The notes beneath the pieces are model-generated. The model saw only the letters and a program-made list of their open reading frames with translations. It was not told the origin of the DNA and did no database searches. Below, piece after piece: positions 10,746 through 24,285 of a stretch of DNA of 64,000 nucleotides. The stretch covers positions 314,587,986 to 314,651,985 of the forward strand of contig CM068367.1 of the NCBI GenBank assembly GCA_034769895.1. The letters run 5' to 3'. Positions within the stretch are counted from its first letter, which is position 1. Each line of letters starts with the position of its first letter. The stretch is from Magicicada septendecula. Its lineage: Eukaryota; Arthropoda; Insecta; Hemiptera; Cicadidae. The position numbers were made by a program, and so were the translations under genes.

Positions 10746-13700
10746 TACGTCAACTCGTAACTTAGAAGACTTAGTGAAATCTTCATGTCACGATAGTCTG
10801 ACTTAGTAAACTTTTAATAGTGAATTTCGAAGTGCGATGTAACGGACTTAGATAAGAATTATTCAAAGTGAACAATCAGATCGTTACACGAACAGATATC
10901 ACCACATATGTAATATACTAAACAGTTGAACTTAATTCAGTGTTACTACACCTTATTAACACCATAAAGAACATGAAAACATTAAACTAATTAATCAATC
11001 ACACGAATATTTGATAAAGCAGTGATAGAAGTGGAACTAGACATGGACATTAACGCTAAAACGAACACACAACATACATCGTAAGATGAAGTATTTAATT
11101 GAACACTAAACATCAATTATTCACATAAACATACGCCAACGCGAGTGACCGGAAGAGTTTGTGCAAGTGTTTGTGATAACGACGGCATTCAACGAGATGT
11201 GTCTTCATGTCATCCTCATCACTGGGACTGGACTTCACCAAAGACTAATGGATATTTCATAAATCAAGTAACCATTATTTTAATCATTACTATTTAGTTA
11301 CTTCTACTGACCTGATTCTTTCAAAGAATTCATCCCTGAGAAATTATTAATAAAAGCAATGAATAAATTAGAATTAAAACGTAATTAATGAATATATTAA
11401 CAAAGAACTATCTGGGATTAATGAACGCATTAATAAGTAGAATATGAATTGTTATCTTATTTGATTTATATATGTATGTATGTTTCTTTGTTTCAGCATA
11501 TATTAAAACATGAATTTGTTCTTATAAAATATGTATGTATTACAGGTACATCGACGTATCATATGTACGATTATAATTTATTGTGAATGATAAATAAACT
11601 AGTAATTTAAGTTGATCCTATATATGCGTTTATTATTACCAAATACAACCCAGATATTAACTTAAATTTTGAAGGAAATATAAAGTAGAATTTTAAGAGT
11701 TTCTTTTGCTCAGTAAAGTAAATGAATTGACAACATTAATTTATTAAATGATATCAAGTATTTTGTTTATGAATAATTAGAATAGTTATACATTGTATTA
11801 AATGGCTGCATAACGCGCGGCATAAAAGTAATTAATTAATGCAAGTAACTGCATATTACCCTTTGCAAATAAATATTAATACATTTATCATTATATTAAA
11901 TGGTCCCCATAGTACGTAGGACGTTATAAATCAATTATATCGATTTAATATCATTATTAATATAAAATTAATTATAAATTTTGTCATTAACATTACACTA
12001 AAGTGCAGCCTCACAGTAAGGCAGGACGCGCCAACATTTTAAGAAGAATTTGGAAGTTAAGATAAATTTTTCTTTATGAAAGTGTGAGTTATAGTTTAAT
12101 GAAAAACGATCTTATTATAATATTATTGGCCTCGGCTTCGTGCCTTTAAAGTTTACCTTGATTAAAAATTAAATGTATTCAGTTTGCTTGTAAACCAGTT
12201 ATACAATTAATTTTAAATATATGGAGGTTAATTTGTTTAACTAAACGTGTATATTTTAATTAAAAATATATCAGATATATTATATCAGAGATATAATTTG
12301 TACATATTAACGATATTCAAAATTCATTCTGAAACACAATAATTCGTTCTTTTTCAAAATAATTTTGTTTGAAATATTTAAATTAATTCAAACATTCAAC
12401 GTAATAGAAAATATTTTAAAACGTAATAGTCATTAAATATTTTTTAATAAAGCTTCATAATAAATGATGAACAATTTTCAATTATTTTATTAAAATATAT
12501 TATTCTTCTTATAGTCACATGAAACAGTAACGTAAAAATATTATTTTACTAGCCTATGTACACGACGAATTAGATTCCATCATAAAACTCTAGCTCATAC
12601 GCTATACTGGAATCCTAGATAGCAGAGGATTGTGAAGAAACTGTAGAAAAAACGTCTGGATACATGAGAGCTAGAGAGAGGCGTTGGAGAGATAGTATTT
12701 CGGACGGTCACGTAGACCTACTTAAGGCTGAGTATCGCCTCTACGCATAGAGCAAGCCAAGGGCAGCTACATACCCCTAGAAGGAAAAGGAATCAACCTA
12801 GATTGTAATAACAGGTTTTGATTACTAATTTCTTGCCTAACGTAGAATAATCTTCATTTAGGTTTCTTTCCACTAGACAAAAACTTTTCTTACTGGAACA
12901 GGATTGTAACCTTTAAATTAATATTGTATTTTCGGTTACGCCAGTGCATTCTAAGAACTACTATACGACACCCGTCCCCTAAGAATCCTGAGAACGAGGA
13001 CAGAATTAATCCAAGTCAGGAAGACCAGTAGTCCTATTACCATTAACTAACGCCTATGTTACAAATAGTACTCAGCAGGGGGTCGCGTCAAGTCGCAGCG
13101 TAAATGCCGTTTCGGTTATTTCCTTTGTTATCCAAACATCGAAAGAATTATATCGGAAATCTTTCAAATGAAGAGGACATACCGAGGATTATGACTGTCA
13201 TAATAGCGTGTCTGTAACACGACTTATGATCGGTAATAATACGGAGGCTGTTAACATTATTTGCTAACCTACTTTTATATGCACAACATATTAGCAAACT
13301 TGTTTCTTATAAATTTATTAACTTAATTTATAATTATTTTTAACTGATTGTTTATATTTACAAAATGTATATATTAGAAATTAATGAAACGTTTTAAAAA
13401 TGATGTGTAAAATATTAATAACCACACTAATGAAATAAAATACCTAATTCTAACAAAGTAGTCTGCAAATATGTGCTGTTATTTATTTACATCTTTGTCT
13501 GAACACGATTCAGACGCATACAGCTTGGGAAGCGCAATCTCTTTATAAAACTTTATCTGAGTTACCCTTGTCATTTTACTTTTCAGATTCGTCGTGCATG
13601 GCCAAATATCATTTTATACCTGTTTATCGTGTTTACCGTAGGACTACTTATCCGACTGTAAGAAGACCTTTTTTCCAGTATTCGTTATGTTAAAATATAA

Positions 13701-16700
13701 AGTCGCCTCATATTCCCAAACAAAAGGTCGGATTCGTAGTTAACAGTATTCAAGATTATGAAAAGAACAATAGTTAAAGCTTGTTTTACTATTAACCGTT
13801 TTCCATTAGATTACAGCAGTACCGTGTTATCTGTATGTCCATAATATATTTTTTTTATCGGCCATCTAAGGACCACATGCCAATTTCAATTCTTTACTCT
13901 TTGTTCTTTTCTTTTTCTCCAATATTCTTTCATCTTTTCACTGTGTCTCTTCTTCCTGTCTTCAGTCCACTTTGAACCTGCGTTTTTCTCTTTCCTACCC
14001 TGGACTCTATTTATAACATTTTTGTTTGTTATATTTTTTTTTTTTAAGCAATATTTATTACTTTCCGTTTACTAATCAGTTCAAAGGCAACTACTCTGAT
14101 GGCGATAAGATTGTTTTGTAGTAAATGGAATAATTATTTTTTACAATGAGTACCATTACTTTTTAGATAGACCTCGTATATGGTAAGAGAAATGTAATCC
14201 AACAATGTAACATTTACGAAGTGAAACCAAATGTTCGAAAAGGCATAGAACACGCGAAAGTACAAAGTAGTATATATTCCTTTTATGATACTTGTACACG
14301 GGTAGTCTGTTTTTACAATGTAACTCTTCGTTTCAGTGGTGAAAGATAAGTCATCTGGAGTAATTACACAGGTTTACAGCTAGGTTTTTCGAAGTTCTTT
14401 TTTACCTTAAAAGTTATAAAAGTTAATTTTTTATTGTACAGGTTTTGTTATATAGGTAATGGTTTATTATACACCGTATTAAGTACGGGCATTATAATAC
14501 ATTTGGTAGCCAAATTCGAATGGATTATTTTTATTACAAATGGCCTACAATTTTAAGCCAAGAGCTACTTACACTGAGTTGATATCTCGCTCAACTAACA
14601 AAAGGCAGGGTCTGATTACTGGCCCACAAGTCCGCGTACACACCCACATAATCATAATTTTGTGTGGGGAAGACAGAGGTAGAGCTGAAGAGAAAATCTG
14701 ATACGGTCAACTCTTAAAAAAAAATTGGCTTAATTTTGCAGCACGTGGTCAGTTGCTGAGGACAACGACCATTCTGTACGGTGGGTTAGTAATCTGAGAG
14801 TTGTTCTGTCTGAGTGGAATATGATTTACGACTGGACAACAATATGGTACTTAAACGCTTTAGTTTATGGCTGATCGTCCATCTAAGTAGGCGTATATAA
14901 TTTAGGTTCACTCGGTATAACAATAAATTAAAATAACAACTTAAACTTCAGTTTTATGAAAATTTGTGGGTGATGAACCTGCTTGCAATGTCTGTTTGAG
15001 GTCACAACTTGAATGTAATAATAACGAAAAATCTACTGTAATTTACTAAAAATCTTATTACTCACTTTAGTTAACGGGAAATGAAAAATTAGAAAGAGAA
15101 TCGTTTTCAATTGCGTCCACGTCGGTCGAACAATAAACAGTGATATCGAGCGTGTCCACAGAATAATGTTCCCCCAGAGCCGACAATTATCTGCCGAATA
15201 ATCTTCCCCCTGTTAACTAGAATTACTCGGTGATCGATGAAATTTCTTTACCAGAATGTATTCCACTGGCGCAATAAAGTAATATGGGAGAATTTAATGA
15301 ATTCTCTATCGCTTTTAGAAGAGTTTTAGTTTAGAAGAGTTCTCTATCGCTTTCGTTTGTAAAGTTTTAGCCTTATATAAGGTACTGAAAATACATTTTT
15401 AGGCTTAATATGTAGAAATACACATTATGTTCGATATTTACCAAGAGTGCGTTTTTCACAGTTGGGGCACCTATATTTTTATGAAAGTGTACGTGTGTAT
15501 TATACAATTATACTGTACTTCTAAGCTATACAGTCTTTGATACATATATTCTCGTGAATACGTAAAATTTCGGTAATTTATCAGGTGGTTCGTTAGCGAA
15601 TAGGTGTAAGTACTAATGGAGCCACTGGTGGTACGATGTTTCGCAAAGAAAAAATGTAAGAAACCTTCTTTATATCTGTTTTAATTATTTACGATTGAAA
15701 TGTTTCAAAATACCGTTACATTTAAAAATACGTCTCTCAAAACTCGTTTTGATTGAAAAAACAAATTTCTGTATTTGTAGACAGACACACCTTTGTTTAC
15801 TCCATGACACGTCACCGTGTGTATCAGGTGTGGGTGTGGGGTTATTTTTTTCAAGGTCGCAGTAGAAAGTCACATGAAAATGTTTCATTCAGCCTTTCTA
15901 CAGCTAATTTATCGCTTTAAATAATAACGTTAGTGCGCTTCAGTACTTAATTGTAATTTATAAGAACGTTTCCGAAATTTTCTATAACGTTGTTGGAAGA
16001 ATATTACGTAGGTTTGTGAGTTGTTTAGTTAATTTTTTTAGAAAGAATTACAGTTATGTGTTGACAAGTAAAAAAGTCTGTTTCACTCACTGATAAAGCA
16101 ATTCTTCCATACTAACTATTTATTGCGGGCATTGGTTCACAAATTAGAACGTGTAATTTATTAACGGGCATCCTGCACAAAGCATTACGCAATTACTGTA
16201 AGTACTCTGTCTTTAGGTTTAAAAAAATAATATACAGTTTTATCAGTTTATCACAATCTAAAGCATAAGAATTATTCAATAGATGTTTATTACTTCATTA
16301 AAAAACTTTCAAAACGACTAAACAGTACTTTGGCTTTGTCATTTGTGTTTAAGCGTGATGGTTCAGCGAGTACAGATTACATGTGGTCACGTGGACCTCT
16401 GACACTAAACACGTAGGCCCTATCTTGTTGGTGGTGCTTTATCGGAGGACTATTTGTGAACTTGTCAGCATATCGTAAAAAAAAATTTGGCAACAAAACA
16501 ATAATATTTTCTCTTAAAATTTTACTCAGCAACGTTAAAATCGGCTATATATTTAAATGCATGTAAAAAGAAATTTATTTTTTAAAATACAATTTCAACA
16601 GATATAAAAAACTAACATTACATAACACCGATCTTCCTGTAGCCTATAGCTTACCTATTAGTTTCATTTCCAATATCATCATACTTTAGTATTGCTAAAA

Positions 16701-17961
16701 TAGAGCAATATTGTACAAGACATTAGACACAACACACGAAAATTGCGAATTCAAAAATAAGACTATGAAAAAATATTTTACCTACGCTCGAGCTCCTGCT
16801 TCGTAGATTAATGTTTTTTATCACATGCATGGACGAATGCAGAAGTTCGTTTCGTAGGTGACTGATAAAAAGTGGTGAATATAAATATGTTATCATGGTC
16901 TCCTAACAAGATTTCTATACGTACATACAGAATTGATTATTACTGATTATTATAAATTATATTTATACCTACGTTAAACAGACGATAAAAGGACATATTA
17001 CTTTTTTTAACTGAGTAGGATTTTTCGGAAACTTTTAACTCTTCAGAACTTACCTCTGCCTTTGCCCAAGTTTAGATCTTTATATTATACATATGCAATA
17101 GTTCTCAGGCTATTTATAGCTAAAAAAGGTTAATAATAATTTCAACGTCCAAGAAAAGTTGGAAGATCTCCAAATCAGTAGGTGCAAGAAGTAGAGAATG
17201 GAGAATGACTTGGGAAGGATGGAAAAAGGAATAGGCAAGGCCTAACGATAAGAAGAATCGGACAGAATAATGGAGGAATAATACGAGTAGTGTGGAGCGA
17301 TAAAAAGAACAATGGAGGAAGCCGAGAATTACGAAGCCAAGAAGAAAAGGGTTATGAACGTCAATATTGATAATATATGGGTGAACGACTGAGTGGGAGT
17401 GCCGGTTACTGACATTCAACAATGCAAGTCAACCTTGACAAGTACTCATTCTGTTATGTAACAACTAATTACCTGATACAAAAGATCAAATTTCAATTAT
17501 CAGACGTCTTTATCTGTACATACTTTGCTTAATTAGCGAAAAAGTTGCGTAAGACGTTTCAAGCAGAATCTGTAGGCTTATTATTCGAACGTTACATTAG
17601 TAAATTTGTGGAAAAAAATTCATATTTCGATCCATTTGCATGTTAACGGAGCTCTGTGGTTCTATGAACATACCTGGCTAATAACAGAGGTCCCGTGTTA
17701 TATTCTCGGGCGCACCATAAACGTAGCCTTTTCATGTTTTTTTTTGTGTGTTTTATTTATATTTCCCTCTGATAGAACATACAGGAATGTACGCTCATGA
17801 GATATATTCCGGTAAGTCCAGTAACGAGCTGAGTACATATGTTGAAAAACTAATTTGATCATTCTGATAGCGAATTAATATAATTTATAACTTAATCTTA
17901 CCGGCAGGACAATGCGTATTCATCGGTCGCACTTCCTTCTATCAGATTAAAACTGTGTTTG
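10746..17961. other. Long AT-rich stretch without recognisable genes
   Basis: About 7.2 kb, very AT-rich around 11.3-12.5 kb. No protein family, RNA gene or element end was recognised. The purine-rich block at 17140-17420 gives a chance hydrophobic open stretch on the minus strand. A short coding-like stretch near 12680-12750 (RWRDSISDGHVDLLKAEYR in one frame) could be transposon debris but is not supported. Confidence 0.5.
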
Positions 17962-18066
17962 GAGTAAATAAGATTTTCTATAATTTTCAATGTGCAATTA
18001 TTATAATCTATTTCTCATTTTAATTCTGCAAATTTACTGTTCGAACTCTATCAAATTATTGTTGTC
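17962..18066 (+). repeat. Direct repeat copy 1 (~105 bases)
   Basis: Begins GAGTAAATAAGATTTTCT and runs through GTTCGAACTCTATCAAATT. An almost identical copy starts 589 bases downstream at 18551. Only a few substitutions separate the two, so the duplication is recent relative to the surrounding decay. Confidence 0.75.
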
Positions 18067-18550
18067 TTTTTAATGGCTTAAAAAAAGCTGTTATTAACGA
18101 AAATATAATATCTATGTGCCTTGTGTTTTGTTTCTGAAATGTAATTTTCTGAAATCAACATAATGACAGAAACGGAAATAAGAGCTAATTGGACGTATGA
18201 AAGATTGCTTTTTGTTGAACTAAATATATAGCAAGGACATTAATACACCTGAACTTGTCACTGCTGACAGTAGTATGTGGTGAGCAGGTAATTCCTAGTG
18301 CTGTGAATGTAATGAACATTGTAAACTTTAATAATGGGAATAAAAAAAAGATATGTGTTGTGTGTGGGGGGTTGTCAATTGTAAATAAATATTGTCAACG
18401 ATTTTTACGACCTCCAATAAAAACGTAAAACATAATCTGAAGAGCATTATGATCTTATATTTATCTTACGGTCTTATAGTTTGAAACAACATAAGATGTG
18501 ACAGACAATGTGAAAGGATACAGAATGTACAAATATATTTCAAATTCTTT

Positions 18551-18655
18551 GAGTAAATAAGATTTTCTGTAATTTACAATGTGCAATTATTATAATCTAT
18601 TTCTCATTTTAATTCTGCAAATTTACTGTTCGAACTCTATCAAATTATTTTTGTG
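18551..18655 (+). repeat. Direct repeat copy 2 (~105 bases)
   Basis: Second copy of the repeat at 17962, in the same orientation. The 485 bases between the copies show no gene. The pair could be the ends of a small insertion or the product of a local duplication. Confidence 0.75.
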
Positions 18656-18730
18656 AATACGGCCTAACAGCGATTTTTACCTGTATTGCGTTCCATTTGT
18701 TCGATAGGTTTGAAAGATATTCGTTGTACA

Positions 18731-18732
<2 letters not shown>

Positions 18733-18796
<64 letters not shown>
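18733..18796 (+). repeat. (CT)32 microsatellite
   Basis: Uninterrupted CT dinucleotides over about 64 bases. Both strands give spurious Leu-Ser or Arg-Glu open frames here. Confidence 0.95.
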
Positions 18797-18801
<5 letters not shown>

Positions 18802-19446
18802 TGTTTTTCTAAGATGTACCTTATCATAAACGTGGTTGTCGTGAATATCCTAAATTTCCTAAAGCCGGTTTGTTTTTAAATCAAAATAATTTTACTGATT
18901 GCTTCAAGTCTGTTACTTATTACTTTTGCATACATATTAAGCAAGATACCAATCTAATTTCTCTCTACTTGTTAGCTAAAGATGAACACTGGCACTGCCA
19001 ATTTGATCGTTAATACGTTTCAGTAACATTGGCATCTGGCATGGCAATGTGCATTTAAAGGTGCGTAAAATAGGCCTACTCGAATAGAACGTGAAGGTAT
19101 ATACGGAAATTTCTGCGATGGAACAGCATAAACAAATTTTTAGTAACTAAGACTAAAAATAAATAATTTTGTTATTATTTGTGCTTGTATTAACCGGTTG
19201 CAAATAATGAATAGAACAATTCAATGCCACAATAACGGATAAATACATTTACTTATTTATTTTTTTACTTTCCAGAAGTAGTAAACCATTACAAGTTCAT
19301 GTATTGCTCTCGTTCCGTCTATACCTTTTATTTTAATCAACCGACCTTACACAACTACGCAGCGACCAGGAGAATTTACGCTGACGTGTTCGTGTCCCAT
19401 TAGAAAATCACGCCAACAGGGAAAGTTGAAATAAAAACTTTATGTG

Positions 19447-20230
19447 CTTTTTACTTCCACGTTCGGTAAGGAAATGGAACTATGGTGATCGCGAAAAAAA
19501 TCGTATTCGAGATAAGGGCTGATTCTGATTGTACTACCTTCAAAACATGAAGAAAAGTCATTTTCCTAAAAATGTCTTTGTGTGTCTCTGTGTGTAGAAT
19601 TTTTTCTATGGGGAACGATAACTGCCGCAAATTCAAACAGAATCAAATAATTTTTTGCATGTGTGCCTGAGTTGTAGAGGACTCAAGGCCTATTGATTTT
19701 GGTGAAGATCGGTTAGGGGAAGGGGTAGTTTACGTGCAACGTTTTATGTTTTTTTACAAGAGTGAAGTATTTAATTTTGATAAATAAAGTATTCTGAAAA
19801 GAAGGTCATAATAATCCACTGTAGAAAGGTAGATGAACTATCTATAAATGAAAAGGGTAGTTGATGGGGGAGGGGGGTAATTTTCTATAAATGAAAGATA
19901 GTTGTACGGGGAGGAGATAATTCTTTATATGCGTACTACGTTATCGGCAACAAAGAAGTTTGTTGTTAAAATTCCTTCCGGGACTGTTTAGCCGTTGTCC
20001 AATGTTTTTTGCAAAAGCAGACGTTTCGGCAGTGCCATCGACTGTCATCATCAGTGAAAATCGAGTACGCTAACGTGAGGTGGTATACGTTAGTGACCAC
20101 AGTACTGTGGTTAAGCCTGAAGAAAGAAGTAGTTTCCATGGAAATATTTCATTTCGAAAATGATTTTAAATATAAATCTTAGAACATGGAAGTCATGTAT
20201 GGTATGGTTCTCCATTCCGATATTTTTCTG
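19447..20230 (+). repeat. Composite repeat family, copy 1
   Basis: Matches 32628-33455 in reverse complement and the ends of 35095-36190 in the same orientation. Common parts, in order: TTTTACTTCCACGTTCGGTAAGG, a TCGAGATAAG...CTGATTCTGATTGTACTACC stretch, GATCGGTTAGGGGAAGGGG, ACTTAATTTTGATAAATAAAGTA-like sequence, two CTATAAATGAAA...GGGGAGG units, a hammerhead-like module with a CCACAGTACTGTGG palindrome, and a final AAATATAAATCTTAGAACATGG...CCGATATTTT end. No protein-coding domain was found. It is probably a non-autonomous retroelement or an older repeat carrying a Penelope-derived insert. Confidence 0.7.
20017..20057 (-). ncRNA. Hammerhead-ribozyme-like core in composite repeat copy 1
   Basis: Read on the minus strand: CTGATGA (20048-20054), one unpaired T, helix II GACAGT/ACTGCC around a 7-base loop (one A-C mismatch), GAA (20025-20027), self-complementary ACGT (20021-20024) as helix III, then C at the predicted cleavage position (20020). 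The core is intact, but helix I is only two pairs (CA/TG). Hammerheads with minimal helix III are established in Penelope-like retroelements and may act as dimers. Activity here is doubtful. Confidence 0.5.
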
Positions 20231-21382
20231 TAGCATCTAAATAGTTTAGGAGTGGCGGGGTAAGGTGCAGATTTGAGACGTAAGTCTACAGTATACGGTA
20301 GGACAGAAGTAACCTACAGTGGTTACTACTACGATCCAATTACACAACTGCTACTCCACAAACTCAGTGAGTTTACATACACTGTGTTATTTACATCTGA
20401 CAGTTACTTTAGTGCCAACTACAAAAAACGAGCGTTGAAGATGTTCATGGGACAATTTTTCCTTAAAGACTATCTCAAATGTTTAGAATTAAATAATGGT
20501 AGTCCTGTAAAAAAAGTGCAATCACTATTTATCTAAAATACGGTAGTCGAATACTTTTTATTCAAGCAGTTCAGGAGAATTAAATCTACAGCGGTCTAAT
20601 TAGTGTTATTAACAAAATCTTTATGAAAAACAAAAGTTTAGAACAGTGGAACATAAGCATTATAAATTTAATGATATACAAAACAAGCTGTAAGCAAGTG
20701 AAAACATACGGCACTTCAATATTTTGTGAAAAAATTTATTGCTTCCTGAAGGTATATATGATTGATTTAAAACTGTATTTTTGAATAATGATGAACAGGT
20801 TTCCTTACCTTACTGATGTTGTTTCCAGACCGGAAACAATCAGTTCGTGGATTGGCACCGGTCCGTGGACCACACTGTGAGTGGCGATTATTTTATTGGT
20901 TTATGTTATTCCACAACGAGTCGAGCCACGTTGACGCATTCACTTCGTCAATTGACTCCTAATGTATTCGTGAGAAACCACTGGCTCTCTTACTCGATAA
21001 CCGATTACTCGAGGGTTTCCAAGTAAACTTACAGATACCAGAAAACCGTGAGACAAGAAACCCAATCGATACGAGCTTCACAGCGTCATAGCTTCAATAA
21101 CACTTCGAACTCCCAATAGACATGAACAATTGGTACAAGTTGAAAATTCTTAAGCTAATTAATTTAAATTTATAAAATTTTTGTATGCACATGTGTCACA
21201 CAAAACACAATAATTTTTTCCTTGAGTAAGGTAGGTAGTTTTAATTTACTAAGTAGTCAAATTATTCTTGTCACGATAAAGCGTATAAAGTATTAAGTAC
21301 GAAATCTTGGCAATATTGCAAACATTGTATTCACCACGAATCATATGGAAAAGAAAGAGTTACCATTAAAGGTAAAATGAAT
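20231..21382. other. No supported gene
   Basis: An 87-residue open stretch at 20273-20536 (+) has no domain I recognise and no supporting signal. The segment near 20826-20880 (CCGGAAACAATCAG, CACCGGTCCGTGGACCAC) looks like a small DNA-transposon terminus but has no matching partner that I can see. Confidence 0.4.
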
Positions 21383-21830
21383 TGTTTAAGATTCGCTGAT
21401 GATGTGATTTGTGATGATGTGAGATAGCAAGTAAGCAAACAATGTTACAAAAATTATAAGATAATATGGAAGGATAAGGCATAAACGTTAATGTAGGAAG
21501 AACGAAAAGTTGATAATAAATGACGAGGAACTGTAAGAGTAAAATGAGCAGGGATTATGGCAGTTAGCATGTCGACTAAGGATTGGATCGGTGAACAGTA
21601 GGTTGAAAGTAGAACAGTTGGAACAAAGGAAGAAAGGAATTTTGTGTCAGGCAATGAATGTAGACGCTGCTGAAGTGTTAGTACGGAATGTTTTACTTTG
21701 TAGCTTAAAACATGTACAATGGAAGGAAAAGATAGAGATAGGAGTGAGGTGCTGAAACTGTGGATGTGGAGGCCGGTGGAAAGAATAAGGAGTATAAACT
21801 CAGCTCAGAAGAAACTAGGAGGATAGAACC
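21383..21830 (+). pseudogene. Decayed LINE reverse transcriptase fragment
   Basis: One frame gives KMNCLRFADDVI (about 21374-21409), matching the catalytic F/YADD box and its upstream Leu-Arg. After a stop, DNMEG*GINVNVGRTKS (about 21461-21513) matches the Gly-Met-x-Ile-Asn...Lys motif that follows in RTE-like LINEs. Further downstream KLWMWRPVERI (about 21756-21788) matches the FEMWCWRRMLRI-type segment after the thumb. Many stops and frame changes separate these pieces. Another, unrelated LINE fragment lies on the opposite strand immediately downstream. Confidence 0.55.
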
Positions 21831-21964
21831 CTAATGCGGGTGAATACCACACCGTGATCAAAGTAAAGAAGACAGCGCTTCACATCAAAAATATATCCGT
21901 AGACGATATATTACAACGTTAGAAAAGCAGTAGTGCAATTTCTTTTTGTTTGCCAATAACAGTA

Positions 21965-22452
21965 AGGTAAATCCTTTATTTATTTATATTTTTTACTTAT
22001 TAGATATTTACAATCTGCTCACAAGGAGAAATAAGTAAATCTGATAAGTGTACAAAAATATGAAGGGAGAAGCCATCCAATGACGGCACTTTGTTAATAA
22101 TAATTTGTGGTGTAGGGAAAAAAATTTAAAAAAATTAGGTAATCAGGTCTGAAGGCCACTGCTTTTTGTATTCTTGCAGCTCAAATGGATCCTGTAGACT
22201 GATCTAAGCGAAGTCTGCTGAAATTGCTGCATTTTATTCTTTTGATTTTCTCATCAGATGTTGAGATCTGCAAGTCGTCATGTATAGTCTTGTTACTGAC
22301 ATATAATGGGGTGTCCAGAAGAGTTAATAGAATAAGATATTCGATTGGAGTCTCTGTGTAATCCTCGTGCGGAAGGACGGGCGCAATCCCACAGCTGGAC
22401 TCCGTATGCTCAAATAGGTTTGATGACAGTCTTGTATAGAAGTAGTCGGTAG
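21965..22452 (-). pseudogene. 5'-truncated jockey/CR1-like LINE: end of ORF2 and 3' tail
   Basis: Read on the minus strand, LYKTVIKPI (22440-22414) is the conserved thumb motif. It is followed by AYGVQLWDCARPS, and in another frame by LYVSNKTIHDDLQIST (about 22301-22254). The latter matches the Tyr-Val-Ser-Asn...Asp-Leu motif of jockey-like ORF2 proteins. Frameshifts and an in-frame TGA replacing the Trp codon after KPI show decay. The 3' end reaches a tail of ATAAATAAATAAAGG type near 21970. The right edge near 22452 is the truncation point. Non-functional. Confidence 0.7.
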
Positions 22453-24210
22453 ATTCTGCATCACAACACAAATTTTGGTCTCGGCCAGTCAGTCAAACAA
22501 CGTTTTTGTCTGTTCTTATCTGGTGAATTGCGCTACGCACTTTCACTTGGTCGCAACTGACCGAATCTGTGATAACTAGTAGAAACGTTCATGTTCCAAA
22601 CTTCGATTATAAGTTTTGTTAAGCGGCAGACCCACATCATGTGATATCCTCTTAGCTGTGAAGAGAAACGGTTCGTAAAGGGCCAAACGTTGCGATCTAA
22701 CGTCTGTCTGTGACACATGAGTGATGTTTTTAGTAACCTGCAAATCGATAGGCTGCCGACGGTAAATGCATATGTAGGGCGAGCGAAGCCAGACAGAGGT
22801 GCGTCACGGGTTCAGTGTGTACTGTGAATATGACAAATTATACACAAAGGTGACTGATGGCAATAGTATATAAACATTGAAAACAGTCGTACGTATTACC
22901 ATTCCAGCCTTCAACTCTTCGCACTACTTTAATAGGCGCAGACTGAGCCTATAGCAGATAGGACGATGTTTTCGATCGTAATTGGCCGGGTCGCAGTTGA
23001 CCGGATTATGTACGATTCGGTCGCCGCAACTGACCGCGGTCCTAACGTTTGCAGTAACACGGCAAATGTTACAAATGATGACGAGCCAACCTGATTGTAT
23101 CCTGCAAGACGGCGTGATCCTTATCGTTAATGAATTTGTTCTAAGACTACACCTACATAAGTTAATCAAAATTGAAATACTCATTTTATCTTAAATACGA
23201 CGTAGGGATCGTTGTAATATATAAGTTGAACCGTTTTAAATCACCTGCGACAAGTTGTCGCCGCGACAAAACAGTTTCGCATTCCTCTTTGCAGTCTGGC
23301 AAAACAAAAAACACTTCAGTTTGTTGAGAAGTGTACAATGGGCTGCATAGAGATTGTTATTGTGTTTTGGCGGCTGTATTTTGCACAGATAACGGGACAG
23401 CGTTACACATGTCTAAAAATAACTACCAAGAATAATGAACTCATGATGAAATGAAATTGTACTGTTTTCTTGAGATTATGTAAATGAGTACGGCTAGTTA
23501 GAAGCAGCTGAACAGCTGTTAGAAATTCTCTTTGCATGTTACAGTATTGTTTTACGATGTTTTTACAACGCCAGCCTCGGATCAAAATGAACTTTGTACG
23601 TACTGACCAAAATTTCTGATATGCGATTATTTAAAAAATTTTAAATGCCACAATTAACGTATCCCCCATTTCTATTCAATTATTTTCAAACTCATACGTA
23701 CGTTTTCGCGAATGTTTACTATACTTACCATTTCTATAATTATAGTTTTTATTTCGGGTATTATTAACATTTTTAAATTCAAACTGCGTAAGTTTAAAGT
23801 TTTGATGTCTTTGTAATCCTGTTGCTCTCATCGTATTCCTTTCATGCGTATTTATTATTGTACTTTCACTATATTCTAACTGTCCAACTTTCGAATCTAA
23901 AAACCTATGACTGTTACGCGTACAGTGTGTGCCTACACTTCACCGCCTTATATTCCTGTCCGTATTTTTGTGAATCTGTATTTATTTTTAATTAATATTT
24001 TTGTTTAAAAGTTCACTCAAGTATTCTTAAGACATGTTTTGAACGTTACGTTGTTCTGCTGTTTCGAGCACTTTCAGATAACGGATCAACTTGACTCACG
24101 TAGAACATACAGCATTATGTTTGACAATGTCGCAATTTAAAACGGTAATACATTTTAACGGTAATTTTAATTTCTTGGATTTCGTTGTCCATGACGTGTC
24201 CATTGATTAA
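22453..24210. other. No recognisable gene
   Basis: Related words GGTCGCAACTGACCG (22550) and GGTCGCAGTTGACCGG / GGTCGCCGCAACTGACCG (22988-23038) recur, but they do not assemble into a repeat unit. The open stretches on both strands at 22924-23194 overlap each other and have no domain support. Confidence 0.4.
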
Positions 24211-24268
24211 CTAAACATAATTAAAACACTACCGACTCGGAACACAAAGTTTTTTATGGGTAAAAATG
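24211..24268 (+). repeat. Left inverted end of the Penelope-like element
   Basis: On the minus-strand sense of the element this is its 3' end. It is the reverse complement of 24989-25046 apart from a few substitutions and a small indel. Confidence 0.8.
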
Positions 24269-24285
24269 TAAAAGTTTTACTTTAT

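Noticed and set aside
12680..12750. Short coding-like stretch RWRDSISDGHVDLLKAEYR
   Set aside because: Too short and isolated, with no flanking motifs of any family.
17120..17422. 100-codon hydrophobic open frame on the minus strand
   Set aside because: Explained by a purine-rich plus strand; no recognisable membrane protein pattern or start context.
18645..18879. Leu-Ser and Arg-Glu repeat open frames on both strands
   Set aside because: Produced entirely by the (CT)n microsatellite.
21395..21427. CTGATGATGTGATTTGTGATGATG as a ribozyme core
   Set aside because: It is the codon context of a LINE F/YADD box and has no GAAA partner.
22540..23040. Repeated GGTCGCAACTGACC-like words
   Set aside because: Short, differently oriented and not embedded in longer homology; no repeat unit could be defined.
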